Source: Chenopodium formosanum
Taxonomy: Eukaryota > Streptophyta > Magnoliopsida > Caryophyllales > Amaranthaceae
Direction: 5' to 3'
NCBI GenBank assembly: GCA_024500155.1
Contig: CM044874.1
Location: forward strand, 45,792,384-45,856,383
Length of the DNA: 64,000 nucleotides
In this document: piece after piece, positions 60,744 to 64,000 of the stretch
Layout of the letters: the number at the start of each line of letters is the position of its first letter
Numbering within the stretch: position 1 is the stretch's first letter
Program-made: the position numbers and the translations under genes
Notes under the pieces: model-generated
What the model was told of the DNA's origin: nothing
Seen by the model: only the letters and a program-made list of their open reading frames with translations
Databases searched by the model: none

Positions 60744-61561
60744 GTCATAATAGTGGGTGCTTTGAGCTTCTTACCTAGGCGGTCAATTCCGTCTGGGGTT
60801 AACGCGTAGCCATTACACCACCTTTTGCCCCAATAGGGGAAGTGAGTGCAACATTGAAATAAATAACCCAAGTAAGAATTTCAACCAATGACCGACTGAT
60901 GCGTTAGGGCATCCGGTACTTGGTTACTTAATTGTTCTTCATAGATTATTCAAGTCAGACAACTATGAGTTAACCAATTTGGTCGTTCAACTTTCGCAGT
61001 CTGCATGGATACGTAGAACCGACAAATAGTTTGTTCTCTGCGACGATTGCACCCGGAGGGGTGTCGCCGGACGCCCTTGTCCATGTTGGGACAAGCGGTT
61101 TTATAAAATAAGCAACCATCCGACCATATTAGCCTTTGGTCTTGTTTGAGACCGGTTGTATATAGCTACTACGCGTTTTTGTGCTTAGTTTTTAATCGGA
61201 TCATTTGGCCGAGCATAATTACAATATTGAATTTACACTAAATATCGAACTTAGCTTGTTGAACGAATAGTCCGTCTGAGTATTACCCAGGCGGTCTAGC
61301 AATTATTAAATTAGACTATCAAACGTAATTTAAATAAATAAAGAGTCCGTCTGGGTTTTACCCAGGCAGACAAACAAATAAAAATGGTAAACATGGCAAA
61401 AATAATGTTCAACCAAACTAAGTATCAAACTTTGTAAGTTAAACACTGGGTCCATTTGGGTATTACACCGGCGGACGAATGATAAAAATGGCAAAAATAA
61501 TTCTGCAAACAAAGCCTGAATTTTCATTAATTGACTTACTGTTTACAAAAATTATACTTTC
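60744..61561. other. Structured spacer between accessory gene and pol
   Basis: No coding frame. It contains GGCGG/CCGCC-type phrases and three degenerate palindromes of GTCCGTCTGGGTATTACCC type at 61269-61297, 61345-61371 and 61450-61476, each followed by A-rich DNA with AAAATGGCAAAAATAAT or a variant. Confidence 0.6.
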
Positions 61562-62640
61562 TCAGAAGTAATACTTTTTTAGATTGTCTACATTCATAGT
61601 TCTAGGCAGGCGGCGACCGTCCGGAGTTTCCAGACGGTAGGTGCCGTTCTTGACTTCTTCCTAAATCCGGTAGGGGCCTTCACAATTAGGGGTTAGTTTC
61701 CCAGCCTCATTGGCCCTACCGGTTGCCTCTATTTTTCGTAACACAAAGTCGTCCATTTTCAGGGGACGCTTGTGCACTCTGTTGTTATAAGCTCTGCTCA
61801 TTCTCAGACGGTATATCTCATGGAGCAGGGCAGCCTTGCCCTTGCGTTCCGGGAGGGAGTCCAATGCCAGCCGCATGGCCTCCCAATTTGCCTCTTCATC
61901 ATAGAGCATAACTCTGAGAGTCGGCTCATAATGCTAAATGGGCAAGACGGCTTCAGCACCGTATAACATAAGAAATGGGGTTTCTCTGGTTGCCCCTTTA
62001 GTAGTAGTCTGGATGGCCCACAGGACATGAATTAATTCCTCTGCCCATAAACCACCGACTCTTTCAATTTTCTTTTTTATGCCGTTTGAGATGAGTTTGT
62101 TGAAGGCTTCAACTTTGCCGTTTGCTTGGGGTCGGCCGACTGATGCAAAACAATGTGAGATACCCTGATCTCCCAACCAAGTCTTGAGCTGGGGGGTCTC
62201 AAACTAAGGGCCATTATCAAACACCATAGACATAGGTACCCCAAACCGGGTGATGATGTTCTTCCAGATGAAGGAGATGACATCCTTTGTCTTGATGTTC
62301 TTAACCGGCTCAGCTTCTACCCATTTAGTGAAATAATCCAAAGCCACCAAAATGTAGCACTTTCCGCCTAGTGCAAGCGTATATGGACCCAAGATATCCA
62401 TGCCCCATTTGGCAAATGGGACTAGGCTGTGGATTGCCGTCAGATCAGTAGCCGGGCGGTGAATCAGTGGGCCAAACCTTTAGCACTTGTCGCATCTTTT
62501 GACTAACTCTTTGGCGTCTGCTTCAAGAGTAGGCCAAAAGTATTGCCGCCTGGCTCTGACGGCTAAAGACCTGCCGCCTATATGAGAGGCGCGGTATCCG
62601 GCATGCAATTATTCGAGAATTTCTTTCCCCTTTTATAGGA
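61562..62640 (-). pseudogene. Integrase of element D
   Basis: Right to left: the zinc head (LHAGYRASHIGG type, with stops after KCVIL and EILE), then the core MDILGPYTLALGGK, DYFTKWVEAEPVK and SMVFDNGP with a stop, then SVGRPQANGKVEAFNKLISN and WAEELIHVLWAIQTT. These carry the D, D and E neighbourhoods of the DDE catalytic core. The C-terminal part runs from YDEEANWEAMRLALD to KNGTYRLETPDGRRLPR, and the natural stop is at 61562. At least four nonsense codons make it inactive, yet homology is continuous. Confidence 0.85.
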
Positions 62641-64000
62641 TAACACACTTCAATAAGAGTTTGAGGAAACCTGCCTTGAAGAGTTCTCCATTTCTCAACT
62701 CGAAGTTTGCTGCTCGCTTTTTCAAGACGGCTGCCTCCTTTGATGAATCAGGAAGCGTGTCGTCTGCTAAATATGCCCGGATGCCATCTTTCCAGGTAGA
62801 GCTTCGGTCTAAGGTTCCAATGGGCTCTTCATGTATTCTTATCTTTTCAAGAACCTCCCAAAAGACCGACCGAGGAGTATCACAGCAGGCGGTAGAAGCC
62901 AATTAAGACAATGCATCCGCCTGGTTGTTATCTGACCTAGGCACTTGATTCAGACGGAATTCCTCAAGTGCTCCAGTCTCTTCTTTGACTGCCTGAAGAT
63001 ATTTGATCATAGCCGGATGAGTTGCCTCATATGCTCCCTCATATTGGCTAACGACCAACTGTGAATCAGAATAGGCGTCAATTTTAGTTGCCCCTGCTGC
63101 CTTACACATACGGATTCCGGCTAGCAGGGCTTCATATTCTGCCTCGTTATTTGAGGCTTGAAACTTAAACCGCAGTGCATATTCAAATTTGTCCCCCTCA
63201 GCGGACTCATATATAATTCCTGCATCGCAGCCGTTCTTTGTTGATCTTCCGTCCACATACACATTCCAAACCTGGTTAACATTATCCGGTTGCACCGGTC
63301 GTGTCATTTCAACAATGAAGTCGGCAAACGCCTGAGCTTTCACTGCATTTCTAGGTTCAAAAGTGATTTTAAGACTTTGCATTTCAATAGCCCATTTCAA
63401 CATTCTGCCGGATGACTCCAAAGTAGATTACCACCGGATGAGCCAGGAAGTAAGGTTTCAATTTCTTGAAAGTCATATACAGGGCAAGGCCAAATTTTTC
63501 TACCATGGGGTACCGGAGCTCAGTATTTTTTTAGACATGGCTAATGAAATAGACCGGAAGCTGAACACCTTCTCTCTTAGCAAGGAGAACGACACTGAGG
63601 GCATGATCTGAGATGGCTAAATACATGTATAACACCTCCCTAGGCAGTGGACTAATAAGTCTTGGCAAAGAGTGGAGGTGTTCTTTGAGCCGTTGAAAGG
63701 CCGCCTCAGCCTCATCCCCCCATTCAAATCTGGTCTTCTTCCTGATTGCTTGGAAGAAGTAAAGGCATTTGTCACCTGACCGGCTGAGGAATCTCCCCAG
63801 AGCAACCAGGCAACTGGTTAGTCTATGTGCTTCCTTGACAGTGCGGGGTGACTTCATGTCAATCACCGCCTGTATCTTCTTAGGGTTAGCCTCTATCCCC
63901 CTTTGATCAATCAGGAATCCGAGAAACTTCCCAGACTCAACACCAAAGACGCATTTCTTAGGATTCAACATGACCTTATGTCGCCTGAGTGTGGTGAAGG
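62641..64000 (-). pseudogene. RT thumb/connection and RNase H of element D, cut by window edge
   Basis: 63531-63971 reads LGFLIDQRGIEANPKKIQAV, ALGRFLSRSGDKCLYFFQAI and MYLAISDHALSVVLL. 62903-63421 reads VYVDGRSTKNGCDAGIIY, ASNNEAEYEALLAGI, DAYSDSQLVVSQYEG and SDNNQADALS, a well-kept RNase H with its Asp/Glu residues. Between them about 36 bases are deleted near 63425. The RT palm lies outside the window. Confidence 0.85.

Larger units (their letters stand above)
56557..64000 (-). mobile_element. Tat-like gypsy element D, 3' part, with antisense accessory gene
   Basis: Left to right: 3' LTR (56557-57009), PPT, an accessory gene on the plus strand (57138-60470), a structured spacer, then pol on the minus strand running out of the window. 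It sits inside the integrase frame of fragment C, in opposite orientation. An extra gene between pol and the 3' LTR, often antisense, is a known trait of the Tat lineage (Grande, Retand and relatives). Confidence 0.85.

Overview
This window is plant nuclear DNA, very probably from a eudicot with a repeat-rich genome. It looks like nested transposable elements from end to end; I found no intact host gene, rRNA, tRNA or CRISPR array. The evidence is plant-type Ty3/gypsy and Ty1/copia LTR retrotransposons with recognisable Gag, protease, reverse transcriptase (RT), RNase H and integrase fragments, primer-binding sites (PBS), polypurine tracts (PPT) and TG...CA LTR ends. There is also an L1-type LINE, a MULE-like element and a non-autonomous hAT. 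I cannot place the species from sequence alone.

Layout. 1-3139: 5' part of a minus-strand Tat-like gypsy element (copy A). 3140-6893: MULE-like element with long subrepeated terminal inverted repeats. 6894-9369: AT-rich DNA and an LTR remnant. The whole 1-9369 block recurs in the same orientation at 37051-47397, so the two are copies of a segmental duplication. 9370-15908: minus-strand gypsy remnant whose gag is split by a solo LTR (12176-14689). 15909-34805: three copies of one copia-type family in minus, plus and minus orientation. Copy I is a large non-coding derivative, split by a second solo LTR at 19097-20714. Copy III carries a real copia gag. 34806-40213: Tat copy B. 40214-47640: second copy of the duplicated flank, carrying a hAT insertion at 45547-46807 that the first copy lacks. 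47648-48716: LINE fragment. 48717-54145: plus-strand gypsy element with LTR, PBS, leader and gag. 54146-56556: Tat pol fragment C on the plus strand. 56557-64000: the 3' part of a minus-strand Tat element (D), which has landed inside the integrase of C.

The most interesting locus is in element D. Between its 3' LTR and pol, on the strand opposite to the retrotransposon's own genes, lies an accessory gene (about 57138-60470). It has its own TATA box, four introns that I can place, and a poly(A) signal. The predicted protein is about 800 residues. It begins with M followed by ARTKQTAR, the exact first eight residues of mature histone H3, and then has an acidic linker, a Transposase_28-like domain and a long C-terminal coiled coil. 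This suggests a retrotransposon-encoded histone-tail mimic, though this copy carries two in-frame stops. Because the gene is antisense, its introns are not removed from the genomic RNA and can survive retrotransposition. A 128-nt fold-back and three spaced palindromes lie between this gene and pol.

A second theme is promoter-proximal variability. In three gypsy LTRs the region upstream of the TATA box holds clustered GC-rich or TTCGA-type inverted repeats whose sequence differs from LTR to LTR. The copia LTRs and leaders also contain GC-rich segments that are far more variable than their flanks.
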